NCBI RefSeq assembly: GCF_018139565.1
Contig: NZ_JAGSPK010000005.1
Span: forward strand, 1 to 64,000
Origin: Cognatundibacterium rivi
GTDB lineage: Bacteria; Pseudomonadota; Gammaproteobacteria; Burkholderiales; Burkholderiaceae_D
Direction of reading: 5' to 3'
Length of the DNA stretch: 64,000 nucleotides
Numbering within the stretch: the first letter of the stretch is position 1; the number at the start of each line of letters is the position of its first letter. Shown here piece after piece: positions 38,670-47,727 of this stretch. The translations under genes and the position numbers were made by a program. Below the pieces are notes generated by a model. The model was not told the origin of the DNA, did no database searches, and saw only the letters and a program-made list of their open reading frames with translations.

Positions 38670-40610
38670 ATGTCATCAAACCCAATCTCGTTAACATCAA
38701 GACTATCCGAAGCGCGTTGGATCGCAGGGCTCCTGTTTGTACTTTCCTGTTTTTTATGGATAGACCAGGAGCGCCTCTCCGTCTTCGTTGTACCAGCGCC
38801 TCTCCCAGTACATACTTTTCTGGAGACAGTGACCATCGTTATTTTTGCATCGGTGTTTATCGTTTGCTGGAATGCATTTGGTGAAGTACGTAAAAAAAGT
38901 AGTGTGATACTGGCAGTCGCATTTCTCTGCACAGCAATATTGGGATTTTTTCATACCCTCACATTTCAAGGTATGCCTGGATTCGAAGCCGCAGGAGACA
39001 TGCATAAATCAATGAGTTTCTGGCTTATTTCGAGATCAATAATCGCAACAACTTTGCTAGGGCTTGCGTTTGATCCGGAAGATTCAGAAATAAGTCAGAT
39101 GCAATCATATGGGGTTTTGAGCGCCGGCTTACTGGCTACATTAGGCTGGGGCATTCTGGTTTTTGCATTTCCCAATTTAATTCCCCTGACGTTCATTCAG
39201 GGAGCGGGTCAGACATCTTTCAAAGTCGCCTGCGAAACCTCATTAATTGCAGCACATGTCTTAGCTGCGGTTTTATTTTACAGACACGCGCTACGCTTCC
39301 AGATCGATAAGTCTGCGGAGCATTTACATATCGACAGAGTGCCATTGTTTCTGGCCACCGTATTGATGGCAATGTCTGAAGTCTACTTCTCCATCTATGC
39401 AGAAACCAGTGACGTCAATGTCGTCATCGGACATACGTTTCTACTATTTTCCGCGATCGCGATTTACCGCAGCATGGTCGCGCTCAACATCCATACACCT
39501 TATGCAAGTCTCGCTGCTTCTACTAATAATCTGGCAAAGTCTGCTGAAGAATTAAAACTGGAACGCCAACGTCTGAGTCGCATGATCGATACTGCAATTG
39601 ATGGCATCATCACTGTTGACGATAAGCAGGAAATCATTTTGGTCAATCCCGCCGCTGCGTTAATTTTCGGCTATGACGTCAATGAATTAGTCGGAACATC
39701 CCTTAACCGTTTAATTCCTGCACGCCATCGCGAGACACATAAAAGTCATGTGCAGCAATTTGGTGAGGCCGGTATCACCCGTCGCAAGATGGGTACCCAT
39801 TTTGAAGATTTTTATGTCACTGGATGTCGCGCATCTGGTGAAGAGTTTCCGATTGAGGCTTCGATCGCTCACCAGCTGGAAAATGGAAAACGCTACTACA
39901 CGGTCATCTTCAGGGACATCACTGACCGTAAAGTGGCAAAAGAGAAAATGGCAAAGTATCACGAGCAACTTAGCCAGCTCTCGGCCACCCTGCAATCAAT
40001 CCGCGAAGAAGAGCGTAAGCATATTGCGCGTGAACTTCATGACGATCTGGGCCAACTACTTGCAGCACTGAGAATGGATTTATCTTTACTTCAACGAGAC
40101 CCTTCTTTTTTAGAAAGAAACAAACCCACCATCAACAGCATGGATCAATTGATATTGACTGCGATTACTACGCTCCGGCGTATCGCCACGGATCTGCGTC
40201 CACGGGCACTGGATGAGGGTGGACTGTTCTTTGCGCTACAGACATTACAGAGAGATTTCTCTCACCGACACCGCATTAATTGCGAATTGATTGCTGACGA
40301 AGATCAACTGATATTAGACGATGCGCGAAGCACGGCCATTTTCCGCATTATTCAGGAGTCATTGACCAATGTCGCCCGTCACGCTGAAGCCAGCGATGTG
40401 CAGATAGAATTTCAACGCTCTCACACAGAACTTAAATTGAATATAAACGACAATGGAAAAGGAATTGTTGAAGAAGACATGGGTAAAACCAGCTCATTCG
40501 GCTTGGTAGGTATGCGGGAAAGAATTAAAGCAATGGACGGAGAATTTCAGGTTCTGAGCACACCTGGAGAAGGTACTACTCTGGAAATAAGATTACCGCT
40601 GGCAGATTAA
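38670..40610 (+). CDS. MASE3-like membrane sensor histidine kinase (PAS, HisKA_3)
   Basis: A 646-residue kinase. The first ~280 residues form about eight hydrophobic helices resembling the MASE3 sensor (including the F-H-T-L-T-F-Q-G-M-P-G-F element). A PAS domain follows (~305-425), then a NarX/DegS-type HisKA_3 dimerisation region with phospho-acceptor His457 (A-R-E-L-H-D-D-L-G-Q) and a HATPase with N-D-N-G-K-G and G-L-V-G-M-R-E-R motifs. This class phosphorylates NarL/FixJ regulators; the one at 35478-36119 is the probable partner. It is preceded by its own gap after a terminator. Confidence 0.9.
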   Translation: MSSNPISLTSRLSEARWIAGLLFVLSCFLWIDQERLSVFVVPAPLPVHTFLETVTIVIFASVFIVCWNAFGEVRKKSSVILAVAFLCTAILGFFHTLTFQGMPGFEAAGDMHKSMSFWLISRSIIATTLLGLAFDPEDSEISQMQSYGVLSAGLLATLGWGILVFAFPNLIPLTFIQGAGQTSFKVACETSLIAAHVLAAVLFYRHALRFQIDKSAEHLHIDRVPLFLATVLMAMSEVYFSIYAETSDVNVVIGHTFLLFSAIAIYRSMVALNIHTPYASLAASTNNLAKSAEELKLERQRLSRMIDTAIDGIITVDDKQEIILVNPAAALIFGYDVNELVGTSLNRLIPARHRETHKSHVQQFGEAGITRRKMGTHFEDFYVTGCRASGEEFPIEASIAHQLENGKRYYTVIFRDITDRKVAKEKMAKYHEQLSQLSATLQSIREEERKHIARELHDDLGQLLAALRMDLSLLQRDPSFLERNKPTINSMDQLILTAITTLRRIATDLRPRALDEGGLFFALQTLQRDFSHRHRINCELIADEDQLILDDARSTAIFRIIQESLTNVARHAEASDVQIEFQRSHTELKLNINDNGKGIVEEDMGKTSSFGLVGMRERIKAMDGEFQVLSTPGEGTTLEIRLPLAD

Positions 40611-40685
40611 ATATTGTAAAACACGTCGTGATGCAAAAAATACGGGATACACTTTGCATATGGCAATATTTTCAAAGGAAAGCTG

Positions 40686-41009
40686 ATGCTATCTTCTATT
40701 TTGAGCAATGGGCTGTCAGGTATGCGCGCAAATCAGACAGCCTTAGATGTTTCCAGTCACAATGTGGCGAATGCGGAAACACAAGGCTTTATACCTCAGC
40801 AAGCTGAGTTTCAAGAGGCAAGCAATGGTGGTGTGACTGTCAGCGTCAGCCAGCAGGGCTTCAAGATGGCAGCACAAGAGGCAAGTGGCACTGATCTTAC
40901 GAAAGAGATAGTGCAGTCCATTCAGTACCAAGCTGGATTTGACATTAACGCAAAAATGGTAAAAACCGCTGATGAATTATTAGGAACGCTGATCAATACC
41001 AAGGCGTAG
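40686..41009 (+). CDS. Mini flagellar-rod-like protein (FlgB/FlgC family ends joined)
   Basis: A 107-residue protein with the flagellar basal-body rod N-terminal motif (residues ~4-36: L-S-G-M-x-A-N-x-x-A-L-D-V-x-S-H-N-V-A-N-A-E-T-x-G-F) and the C-terminal motif (~72-107: Q-Y-Q-A-G-F-D-I-N-A-K-M-V-K-T-A-D-E-L-L-G-T-L). The central domain of FlgC/FlgG is absent, so only the two coiled-coil-forming ends remain. A strong AAAGGAAA ribosome site argues it is expressed, not a decayed fragment. No other flagellar structural gene is in the window. A function outside or accessory to the flagellar rod is possible. Confidence 0.8.
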   Translation: MLSSILSNGLSGMRANQTALDVSSHNVANAETQGFIPQQAEFQEASNGGVTVSVSQQGFKMAAQEASGTDLTKEIVQSIQYQAGFDINAKMVKTADELLGTLINTKA

Positions 41010-41034
41010 TCGCCACGCTGACACCTATAGAACG

Positions 41035-41796
41035 CTATCGATCAGGCAAGACGCAAAGAAAACCGGGCATCTGCTGCATATCTGAATACCAGAGTCCGAT
41101 CAATCCTATTCCTATGAGTACGAACGCGCCGGCGTATTTCAATGTCGCAGGCACTCTCACCTTACTGACAGCATTAAATATGCCCTGACTTAGCAACAGA
41201 TGTGGCATCGCACTCAAGCCGAATAACAACATCAGTATTGCACCCGAAAATGCATCTCCGGACAGCAAAGCAAAAGGTGCCATCCCCCAAAGCAGGCCAC
41301 AAGGCAGACATCCCCAAGCCATACCGATAAAGAATGGATAATCAATACTTTGTTTTAGCGGCGGTGCAAAAAAAAACAATGCTTGCTGCAGGCGCGAAAA
41401 ATAAGGACTCAGGGAATTTATGTGAAAACGAAACCCGATGACTTTGAGACCCAAAATAACCAGCGCAAGATTACCCATGACAAACAAAACCTGATGAACC
41501 GGAAAGTATGGCTTTAAAATCATACCTGCACTTCCCAAACCACCAAACACTGCGCCAATCATCATGTATGTGGAAAGTCTGCCGGCCTGTAGCAAAGCCT
41601 GAAAACGAATACCACTATTTATCGAGACTTGCGACTGGTTTTCAGTATCATCACTCCGACTGATAGGAATCACTTTTCGTCCGGTGCTCCCGGCACGACT
41701 AAGCATCGAAGATATGCCCCCGCACATCCCGACACAATGCACCCCTCCCGCGATACCGGCGGTGACAGCAGCAAGTATCAGGGGCAGAGTCAGCAT
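41035..41796 (-). CDS. Sulfite exporter TauE/SafE-family membrane protein
   Basis: A 253-residue integral membrane protein with about six hydrophobic helices and the family signature G-G-V-H-C-V-G-M-C-G-G-I near the N-terminus and G-C-L-P-C-G-L-L-W-G later, the two Cys-containing turns typical of COG2836 proteins found beside cbb3 oxidase assembly genes. A role in copper delivery or cytochrome assembly has been suggested for such neighbours; sulfite export is only the family label. It is downstream of ccoG-fixH on the same strand and probably belongs to that unit. Confidence 0.85.
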   Translation of the reverse strand: MLTLPLILAAVTAGIAGGVHCVGMCGGISSMLSRAGSTGRKVIPISRSDDTENQSQVSINSGIRFQALLQAGRLSTYMMIGAVFGGLGSAGMILKPYFPVHQVLFVMGNLALVILGLKVIGFRFHINSLSPYFSRLQQALFFFAPPLKQSIDYPFFIGMAWGCLPCGLLWGMAPFALLSGDAFSGAILMLLFGLSAMPHLLLSQGIFNAVSKVRVPATLKYAGAFVLIGIGLIGLWYSDMQQMPGFLCVLPDR

Positions 41797-41938
41797 AGCA
41801 ATAATACAAATAGGAATGAAAGCGAGATAATAAATAAATCTCGCTTAAGAGATGAAACTGAAACGCATTGCGCAGCAGAGTATTCAAGCGCTACACACCT
41901 TTGAATACAGATGTATAGCAGACGGGTCTGAAACGTAG

Positions 41939-42196
41939 TTAATGAGCTTTCTGTACCAGTAAAGCAGTCAAACCGCTGGAGAGAATGCCTAACAGCCAGA
42001 ACATGAAGAAACCGATTGTGTACACGCCCGTAAGATGCAACTGCAAACGCTGATCAAATATAATCAACTCCATAGGATCAACGAGACTAAAAAACAATCC
42101 TGTTGCAGCACATGCCATTAGAAATGCGGGCCACAACACTATCATCAACATTGGCCGTAAATAAGCTTTGCTGTGAGCTGAATTCTGATGTTCCAA
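41939..42196 (-). CDS. Small two-helix membrane protein in the cbb3 assembly cluster
   Basis: An 85-residue protein with two hydrophobic helices (~16-38 and ~55-80), not assigned to a known family here. Start is probably TTG at 42196 behind an AAAGGGGAC ribosome site; ATG at 42151 would shorten it to 70 residues and keep both helices. Position between fixH and the SafE-like gene on the same strand suggests a link to cytochrome oxidase assembly. It is not CcoS by sequence: it lacks the short single-helix form and the family N-terminus. Confidence 0.7.
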   Translation of the reverse strand: MEHQNSAHSKAYLRPMLMIVLWPAFLMACAATGLFFSLVDPMELIIFDQRLQLHLTGVYTIGFFMFWLLGILSSGLTALLVQKAH

Positions 42197-42254
42197 TCTC
42201 GTCCCCTTTAGTGATTATTCAACTGATCAGTCAACAAATCATAGGGATGCGCAA

Positions 42255-42794
42255 TTATTTTGCCATACCTAATTGCGCGACCTTTTGCTCTGGTTCAAAC
42301 CAATCCCCGGTCAGTCGCCAATCAGTCGTTTCTAATTTAATATGAAACAATTTAACAGAGCTTGAGAAAATACTCGAGACTAACTTTAAGTCCCCCTCAT
42401 AAATCCCAGGGCTAACTTGTACCATTGGCAACCGATGAACAACTTCGCTGACAGATGTCGCACCTTCAGCGGCATTAGCAAGACTGAGCTTCACAGTGTC
42501 AGGCAACAAACCGTCACCTTTCAACTGCATACGAAGTTTTCCAGAGGGCGCGTCGAGACTCAGCGTTGCACCTAAATGCAATTCCCTTGATTTCGCATCA
42601 CGCTGAATATCTTTATTGATCATTAGGCCTTGCTTGTAATAATCTTCAGCAACAACCTTATCCGCCCCACGGAATGCAATAGCCCCCGTAAAAATACTCG
42701 CGCAAACAACGATTGCAGGTCCACCCGCAACCAACAAAAGCCAAGGTTCTTTAAACCATTTATCTCTTTTTTTTGAAATCAGGATTGCATCCAT
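42255..42794 (-). CDS. fixH: FixH/CcoH-family cbb3 oxidase assembly protein
   Basis: A 179-residue membrane protein with one N-terminal helix (~17-40) and a periplasmic domain carrying the FixH signature A-E-D-Y-Y-K-Q-G-L-M-I-N. FixH/CcoH is needed for assembly or stability of the cbb3 oxidase. ATG 42794 is chosen because AAGGAG lies five bases upstream; an in-frame GTG at 42800 is less likely. The gene starts 10 bases after ccoG. The copper ATPase gene ccoI (fixI) and ccoS, usually next, are absent from the window. Confidence 0.9.
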   Translation of the reverse strand: MDAILISKKRDKWFKEPWLLLVAGGPAIVVCASIFTGAIAFRGADKVVAEDYYKQGLMINKDIQRDAKSRELHLGATLSLDAPSGKLRMQLKGDGLLPDTVKLSLANAAEGATSVSEVVHRLPMVQVSPGIYEGDLKLVSSIFSSSVKLFHIKLETTDWRLTGDWFEPEQKVAQLGMAK

Positions 42795-42803
42795 AACCAC
42801 TCC

Positions 42804-44216
42804 TTACCGGGGAACAATAAACACAGCTTTTTCAGTGACGGAAACATCAGGTGCATCGAGATCTTTAACGACAAAACGAATTCGATTAGAACCTGTCTGA
42901 AGCACATTCGCCGGAACTCGTACACGCACCGGAAAAGCTTTTGCTGCGGCAGATTTAACGTCGATATCCACATTATTCAAAATTGTTGCGCCCTGAACAC
43001 CCTGAATTTCTACCGAATACCTGCGAGCAGATTCCTGCGTATTCATGACTTGCAGGCGGTAAACATTTTCTATCTCGCCATTTTCGGTAATTTTCGGCAT
43101 ACCGCGATCCCGAATTACATCCACTTTTAATGGTACGTGATAGACCAGAGAAACTGCTGCGACTAAGATAATCAATCCCAAAATACCGCTGTAAACCAAG
43201 GTACGTAAGCGGAATACCCGCTTCCACATTGCCTTGTTATCTAATTTACCTGTCAGTGCATGTTCAGTTGTATAGCGGATCAATCCACGTTCATAACCCA
43301 TTTTATCCATGACCTGATCACAACCATCAATACACAAACCACAAGCAATACACTCGTATTGCAAGCCGTTACGAATATCAATTCCAGTCGGGCAAACCTG
43401 AACACAGATACCACAATCAACGCAGGAGCCCAGACCCGCAGCTTTAAAATCAACCTTCTTGTTGCGCGAACCACGTGGTTCACCGCGCTCGGTATCGTAA
43501 GTCACAATCAATGTGTCTTTATCGAACATTGCGCTTTGGAAGCGTGCGTAAGGGCACATATATTTGCAGACCTGCTCGCGCATCCAGCCTGCGTTGCCAT
43601 AGGTGGCAAAACCATAGAAAAGGAACCAGAATGTTTCCCATGGACCCAAGGTGAAGGAGCCAACAGAGATAGCTAATTCACGTATAGGCGTGAAATAGCC
43701 AACAAAGGTAAAACCCGTCCACAAGCTTAAAATCAGCCATAAAAAGTGTTTAACGAATTTTAAAGAGAATTTGCGAGCAGTTAATGAACCTGTATCGAGT
43801 TTGATACGCGCATTACGGTCACCTTCTACCTTGCGCTCTATCCATAAAAAGATTTCGGTGTATACCGTTTGCGGGCAGGCGTAGCCACAGAATAAACGTC
43901 CCGCAACTGCAGTAAATAAAAACAAGGACAACGCTGAAATTACCAGCAACACCGCGAGATAAATAAAATCCTGCGGCCAGAAAACAATTCCAAATATATA
44001 AAACTTACGTGCAACCAGATCAAACAATACCGCTTGTCTGTCATTCCAGTTGAGCCAGGCAGTGCCGTAAAACAGTAACTGCGTAAAAGCCACCATTACC
44101 CAGCGCCAGGATGCAAACCAGCCCTTTTGTGTACGAGGATAAACTTTCTTACGTTCCTCAAATAGAGCCAGTTCTACTTCATCCATCGGCACCGGAGTAA
44201 TGGGGATATGCTTCAT
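42804..44216 (-). CDS. ccoG: Cytochrome c oxidase accessory protein CcoG (FixG/RdxA)
   Basis: A 470-residue inner-membrane protein with about five transmembrane helices and two 4Fe-4S clusters: C-V-D-C-G-I-C-V-Q-V-C-P and C-I-A-C-G-L-C-I-D-G-C, following a C-G-Y-A-C-P-Q-T-V-Y segment near the first helices and a C-K-Y-M-C-P motif. CcoG is a cupric reductase supporting CuB insertion into cbb3 oxidase. The C-terminal ~110 residues form an Ig-like periplasmic domain. It follows ccoP by 42 bases. Confidence 0.95.
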   Translation of the reverse strand: MKHIPITPVPMDEVELALFEERKKVYPRTQKGWFASWRWVMVAFTQLLFYGTAWLNWNDRQAVLFDLVARKFYIFGIVFWPQDFIYLAVLLVISALSLFLFTAVAGRLFCGYACPQTVYTEIFLWIERKVEGDRNARIKLDTGSLTARKFSLKFVKHFLWLILSLWTGFTFVGYFTPIRELAISVGSFTLGPWETFWFLFYGFATYGNAGWMREQVCKYMCPYARFQSAMFDKDTLIVTYDTERGEPRGSRNKKVDFKAAGLGSCVDCGICVQVCPTGIDIRNGLQYECIACGLCIDGCDQVMDKMGYERGLIRYTTEHALTGKLDNKAMWKRVFRLRTLVYSGILGLIILVAAVSLVYHVPLKVDVIRDRGMPKITENGEIENVYRLQVMNTQESARRYSVEIQGVQGATILNNVDIDVKSAAAKAFPVRVRVPANVLQTGSNRIRFVVKDLDAPDVSVTEKAVFIVPR

Positions 44217-44258
44217 TTTAAAACTTCGTCTTTCTTATTTAAACAAATGCTCTTACGC

Positions 44259-45266
44259 TTATTTTACGGCGTTATCCGCAGCTGGTACAACAGCGGTAGC
44301 AATTTGCTTGATGCTCTTAGCTTCAGAATCAGATACTTTCCCTGCCTCTGTATTGTTTGACAAACCCCAGACATACGCTGCTAACAGATGAATTTTTCCT
44401 TCTGTCAGTATAGTCTTATGTGCAGGCATCTGGTTAGTGCGGCCTTTATTGATCGTTTCCATTATGGTATCGATACTGCCACCATACAACCAGGTTTTAT
44501 CTGTCAGATTCGGAGCACCCAAAGCCTGATTTCCCTTACCATCAGCACCATGACATGCGGCGCAAGCAGCGAACTTTGGCTTACCTATCGCTGCTTTGAT
44601 AGGATCGTGTGCAGAATTAGACAAACTCAATACATAGTTAGCCACGTTACGAACATCATCATCGCTACCAATTGCAGCACCCATTGGTGGCATCATACCG
44701 TTACGACCATGAGTGATGGTAGTCTTGATGACTTCAGGATCACCACCATACAGCCAGTCGCTATCTGTAAGGTTTGGATAACCTTTACCGCCTTGGGCAT
44801 CAGATCCATGGCATTGAGCACAAGTATTCAGGAAAAGGCGCTGACCGATTTCACGTGCTTGCGGGTCTTTCGCTACATCCTTGATATCCATTGCCAGGTA
44901 CTTATTGAAAATCGGGCCGTATTGCGCCTCACCATCTTTCATTTCTTTTTCATAAGCACCGACCTGGCTCCAGCCGAACGACCCTTGATTTCCACCAAAA
45001 CCTGGGTAGACAATCAAATAACCCACACTGAAGACGATCGTCAGATAGAACAACCATTTCCACCACTGTGGAAGCGGGTTATTTTGCTCCATCAAAGTAC
45101 CATCCCATACGTGACCAGTGGTTTCTGCTGGCAAAGGCTTACCATCAGCACCAACCTTCACCTTCACTTTCGACTGCGACCACAACAGCACAACGCAAAA
45201 GACCATGCCGAGAGCCACGATGGTGGCGATACCTATGCCCCACCATTCATTAAAAAAATCTGCCAT
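44259..45266 (-). CDS. ccoP: cbb3-type cytochrome c oxidase subunit III (dihaem)
   Basis: A 335-residue membrane-anchored dihaem cytochrome c carrying electrons to CcoO/CcoN. An N-terminal helix and a second at ~77-97 precede two cytochrome c domains with haem sites C-A-Q-C-H-G and C-A-A-C-H-G and their distal methionines (G-M-M-P-P-M and N-Q-M-P-A-H regions). The ATG lies two bases after the ccoQ stop, so the two are translationally linked. The Ala-rich end is not conserved. Confidence 0.95.
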   Translation of the reverse strand: MADFFNEWWGIGIATIVALGMVFCVVLLWSQSKVKVKVGADGKPLPAETTGHVWDGTLMEQNNPLPQWWKWLFYLTIVFSVGYLIVYPGFGGNQGSFGWSQVGAYEKEMKDGEAQYGPIFNKYLAMDIKDVAKDPQAREIGQRLFLNTCAQCHGSDAQGGKGYPNLTDSDWLYGGDPEVIKTTITHGRNGMMPPMGAAIGSDDDVRNVANYVLSLSNSAHDPIKAAIGKPKFAACAACHGADGKGNQALGAPNLTDKTWLYGGSIDTIMETINKGRTNQMPAHKTILTEGKIHLLAAYVWGLSNNTEAGKVSDSEAKSIKQIATAVVPAADNAVK

Positions 45267-45268
45267 GA

Positions 45269-45415
45269 CTATTTTCCATTCTCATTATCAATTGGCAAGC
45301 GAGCCAGTTTTTCGAAGCGCTCCTTGTTACCGGAACTAAACGCCCAGTAGACGATGCCCAGAAATACAAACAGGCTAATCAACGTCACCACACTGCTCAG
45401 GATCGTGAAATTCAT
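45269..45415 (-). CDS. ccoQ: cbb3-type oxidase subunit IV, small membrane protein
   Basis: A 48-residue single-helix protein encoded between ccoO and ccoP. It starts M-N-F-T-I-L-S-S-V-V-T, has one hydrophobic helix (~4-24, ending V-Y-W-A-F), then a charged tail with K-E-R-F-E-K-L-A-R-L-P, all typical of CcoQ/FixQ, which stabilises CcoP in the complex. Position, size and the two-base gap to ccoP complete the classical ccoNOQP order. Confidence 0.92.
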   Translation of the reverse strand: MNFTILSSVVTLISLFVFLGIVYWAFSSGNKERFEKLARLPIDNENGK

Positions 45416-45456
45416 AATTTACCCTTTCAAAAAGTGATAACCCAAGGAGCCACTCT

Positions 45457-46074
45457 TTAGTTTTTATTTTTAATCGCTGTTCCAAGAACCTGCAGATAGG
45501 CAATCAAAGCATCTTGCTCGGATTTATTTGCCAGTTCTGCCGGACCTGCTTTGATTTGCTCGTCAGTGTATGGAACACCTAAAGTTTTCATTGCATTCAG
45601 TTTTGGAACGATGCTATTTGGATCCAGCGGAGTTTTTGCCAACCATGGATAAGCAGGCATATTCGACTCAACAACAACTGAGCGTGGATCATTTAAGTGA
45701 TCACGATGCCAGTTATCACTGTAACGACCGCCGACACGTGCCAGATCAGGACCAGTACGTTTACTACCCCATTGGAAAGGATGGTCATAGACAGACTCAC
45801 CCGCTACAGAATAGTGACCATAGCGCTCAGTTTCAGCACGGAAAGGGCGAATCATCTGTGAATGGCAGCCGTAGCAACCTTCACGCAGATAAATATCACG
45901 CCCCGCCAATTGCAATGGCGTATAAGGCTGCATTCCCTGAACAGGTTGCGTTGTCGATTTCTGAAAAAACAGCGGAACAATTTCAACCAGACCACCGAAG
46001 CTGATCGTCAGAATGGTCAGCACCAGCAGCAAGCCTACGTTACGCTCAATCAGATCATGAGTAAAATTACGCAT
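45457..46074 (-). CDS. ccoO: cbb3-type cytochrome c oxidase subunit II (monohaem)
   Basis: A 205-residue monohaem cytochrome c with one N-terminal helix (~12-34) and the haem site [12 protein letters not shown], followed by the family's [12 protein letters not shown] and the distal-Met segment [11 protein letters not shown] 46074 is preceded at six bases by AGGAGA, better than the TTG three bases earlier. It lies 18 bases after ccoN. Confidence 0.96.
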   Translation of the reverse strand: MRNFTHDLIERNVGLLLVLTILTISFGGLVEIVPLFFQKSTTQPVQGMQPYTPLQLAGRDIYLREGCYGCHSQMIRPFRAETERYGHYSVAGESVYDHPFQWGSKRTGPDLARVGGRYSDNWHRDHLNDPRSVVVESNMPAYPWLAKTPLDPNSIVPKLNAMKTLGVPYTDEQIKAGPAELANKSEQDALIAYLQVLGTAIKNKN

Positions 46075-46092
46075 CAAATTTCTCCTGTTGAT

Positions 46093-47532
46093 TTAAGCAT
46101 GAGCGGAATTAGCAGACAACGCAGGTATCGCGTTATTCACTGGTTTCGCGGCCATCAATGTTTTCGCAACGTTGTATGCCATGATAATCATGCCACTCAG
46201 ATACATTGCACCACCTGTTAAACGGATGACGTAGTAAGGGAATGTCGCTTTAACAGACTCAACGAAAGAATAAGTCAAAGTACCGTCTTCATTCACAGCA
46301 CGCCACATCAGACCTTGCATCACACCTGCGATCCACATAGAAGCGATGTACAAAACAACGCCGATAGTCGCAACCCAGAAATGAATCTCGATCAGACGCT
46401 TGCTGTACATTTGTGTCTGTCCAAACAAACGTGGAATCAGGTAATACAAACTACCGATGGAAATAAAGCCAACCCAACCCAAAGCACCGGAGTGAACGTG
46501 ACCAACAGTCCAGTCAGTGTAGTGTGACAAGGCATTCACGGTTTTGATCGCCATCATAGGACCTTCAAATGTCGACATACCGTAGAAGGACAGAGACACA
46601 ATCAGGAAGCGCAGGATAGGATCTGAACGCAATTTACTCCAGGCACCAGACAAAGTCATAATACCGTTGACCATACCACCCCATGATGGAGCCAGCAGAA
46701 TCAGGGAGAACACCATACCGATGGACTGCGCCCAGTCAGGCAATGCTGTGTAGTGCAAATGATGCGGACCCGCCCACATGTAGGTAAAAATCAATGCCCA
46801 GAAGTGAACGATCGACAAACGATAGGAGTACACAGGACGCTCGATTTGCTTAGGAACGAAGTAATACATCATTCCCAGAAAACCGGCAGTCAGGAAGAAA
46901 CCAACCGCATTATGACCGTACCACCACTGAACCATCGCATCCTGCACACCAGCATAAGCTGAGTAGGACTTAGTCAGCGAAACTGGCAATGCAGCACTAT
47001 TTACGATATGCAACACTGCAACGGCGAGAATAAACGCGCCGTAAAACCAGTTTGCAACATAAATATGTTCTACCTTACGTTTAGCCAGCGTACCGAAAAA
47101 TACAATCGCGTAAGCAACCCAAACGACCGCAATCAGCAAATCAATTGGCCATTCCAGTTCAGCGTATTCTTTACCCTGAGTAAAACCCAGAGGCAGAGAA
47201 ACGGCTGCAGCAACGATCACCAGTTGCCAACCCCAGAAAGTAAACTCAGCCAAACCATCAGAAAACAAACGTACGTTGGAAGTACGCTGAACTACATAAT
47301 AAGATGTCGCCATCAGCGCACATCCACCAAACGCAAAAATTACTGCATTAGTATGCAAGGGTCGCAAGCGCCCATAGCTAAGCCAAGGTATCCCTGTTAA
47401 AAATTCTGGAAAGGCCAGTTGAGTAGCAATCACCACGCCCACAAGCATGCCGACTATTCCCCAAACTACAGCCATGACAGAAAATTGGCGTACAACCCGA
47501 TAGTTGTATGAGTTTTCTTTAGTTATCGTCAT
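46093..47532 (-). CDS. ccoN: cbb3-type cytochrome c oxidase subunit I
   Basis: A 479-residue catalytic subunit with twelve predicted helices, holding haem b, haem b3 and CuB for high-affinity oxygen reduction. Visible His ligand segments include the early [24 protein letters not shown] and [14 protein letters not shown] regions. ATG 47532 is preceded by GAGTGAG; the longer frame extends into the promoter. It leads ccoNOQPG-fixH under an exact FNR box. Confidence 0.97.
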   Translation of the reverse strand: MTITKENSYNYRVVRQFSVMAVVWGIVGMLVGVVIATQLAFPEFLTGIPWLSYGRLRPLHTNAVIFAFGGCALMATSYYVVQRTSNVRLFSDGLAEFTFWGWQLVIVAAAVSLPLGFTQGKEYAELEWPIDLLIAVVWVAYAIVFFGTLAKRKVEHIYVANWFYGAFILAVAVLHIVNSAALPVSLTKSYSAYAGVQDAMVQWWYGHNAVGFFLTAGFLGMMYYFVPKQIERPVYSYRLSIVHFWALIFTYMWAGPHHLHYTALPDWAQSIGMVFSLILLAPSWGGMVNGIMTLSGAWSKLRSDPILRFLIVSLSFYGMSTFEGPMMAIKTVNALSHYTDWTVGHVHSGALGWVGFISIGSLYYLIPRLFGQTQMYSKRLIEIHFWVATIGVVLYIASMWIAGVMQGLMWRAVNEDGTLTYSFVESVKATFPYYVIRLTGGAMYLSGMIIMAYNVAKTLMAAKPVNNAIPALSANSAHA

Positions 47533-47562
47533 GATCTCACTCTGTTGTAAAAATACACTGAA

Positions 47563-47604
47563 AGAATAACAACCGCACTGCACAACTACATTGATACATA
47601 TCAA
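47563..47604 (-). promoter_or_regulatory. FNR-type class II promoter of the cbb3 operon
   Basis: On the minus strand the exact FNR consensus TTGATACATATCAA (47591-47604) is followed after 22 bases by a -10-like TATTCT (47563-47568). That spacing centres the box near -41.5, the canonical activating position, about 60 bases upstream of the ccoN start. It predicts induction of the high-affinity oxidase at low oxygen. Confidence 0.85.
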
Positions 47605-47677
47605 ATATTACCGGAATCTGCGCCTGCTTCATGCTATTCGCAACAGCCTCAAGAATAACGCCGATTAACGGTTTGCG

Positions 47678-47710
47678 CAAAAAAAAACGGCACCGTTCCG
47701 GCACCGTTTT
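47678..47710 (-). terminator. Rho-independent terminator of ppiD
   Basis: The minus-strand RNA can form a nine-pair stem over 47687-47707 (two G-U pairs, GAA loop) followed by a U run from the A-rich stretch 47679-47687. On the opposite strand the G-U pairs become C-A mismatches, so it is selective for minus-strand transcripts. It lies 18 bases after the ppiD stop. Confidence 0.75.
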
Positions 47711-47727
47711 ATGGTCATCTTTTTTGA

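Noticed and set aside
40686-41009. Pseudogene of a full-length FlgC/FlgG
   Set aside because: Both terminal motifs are intact, in one frame, with a strong ribosome site and no internal stop; it reads as a compact gene.
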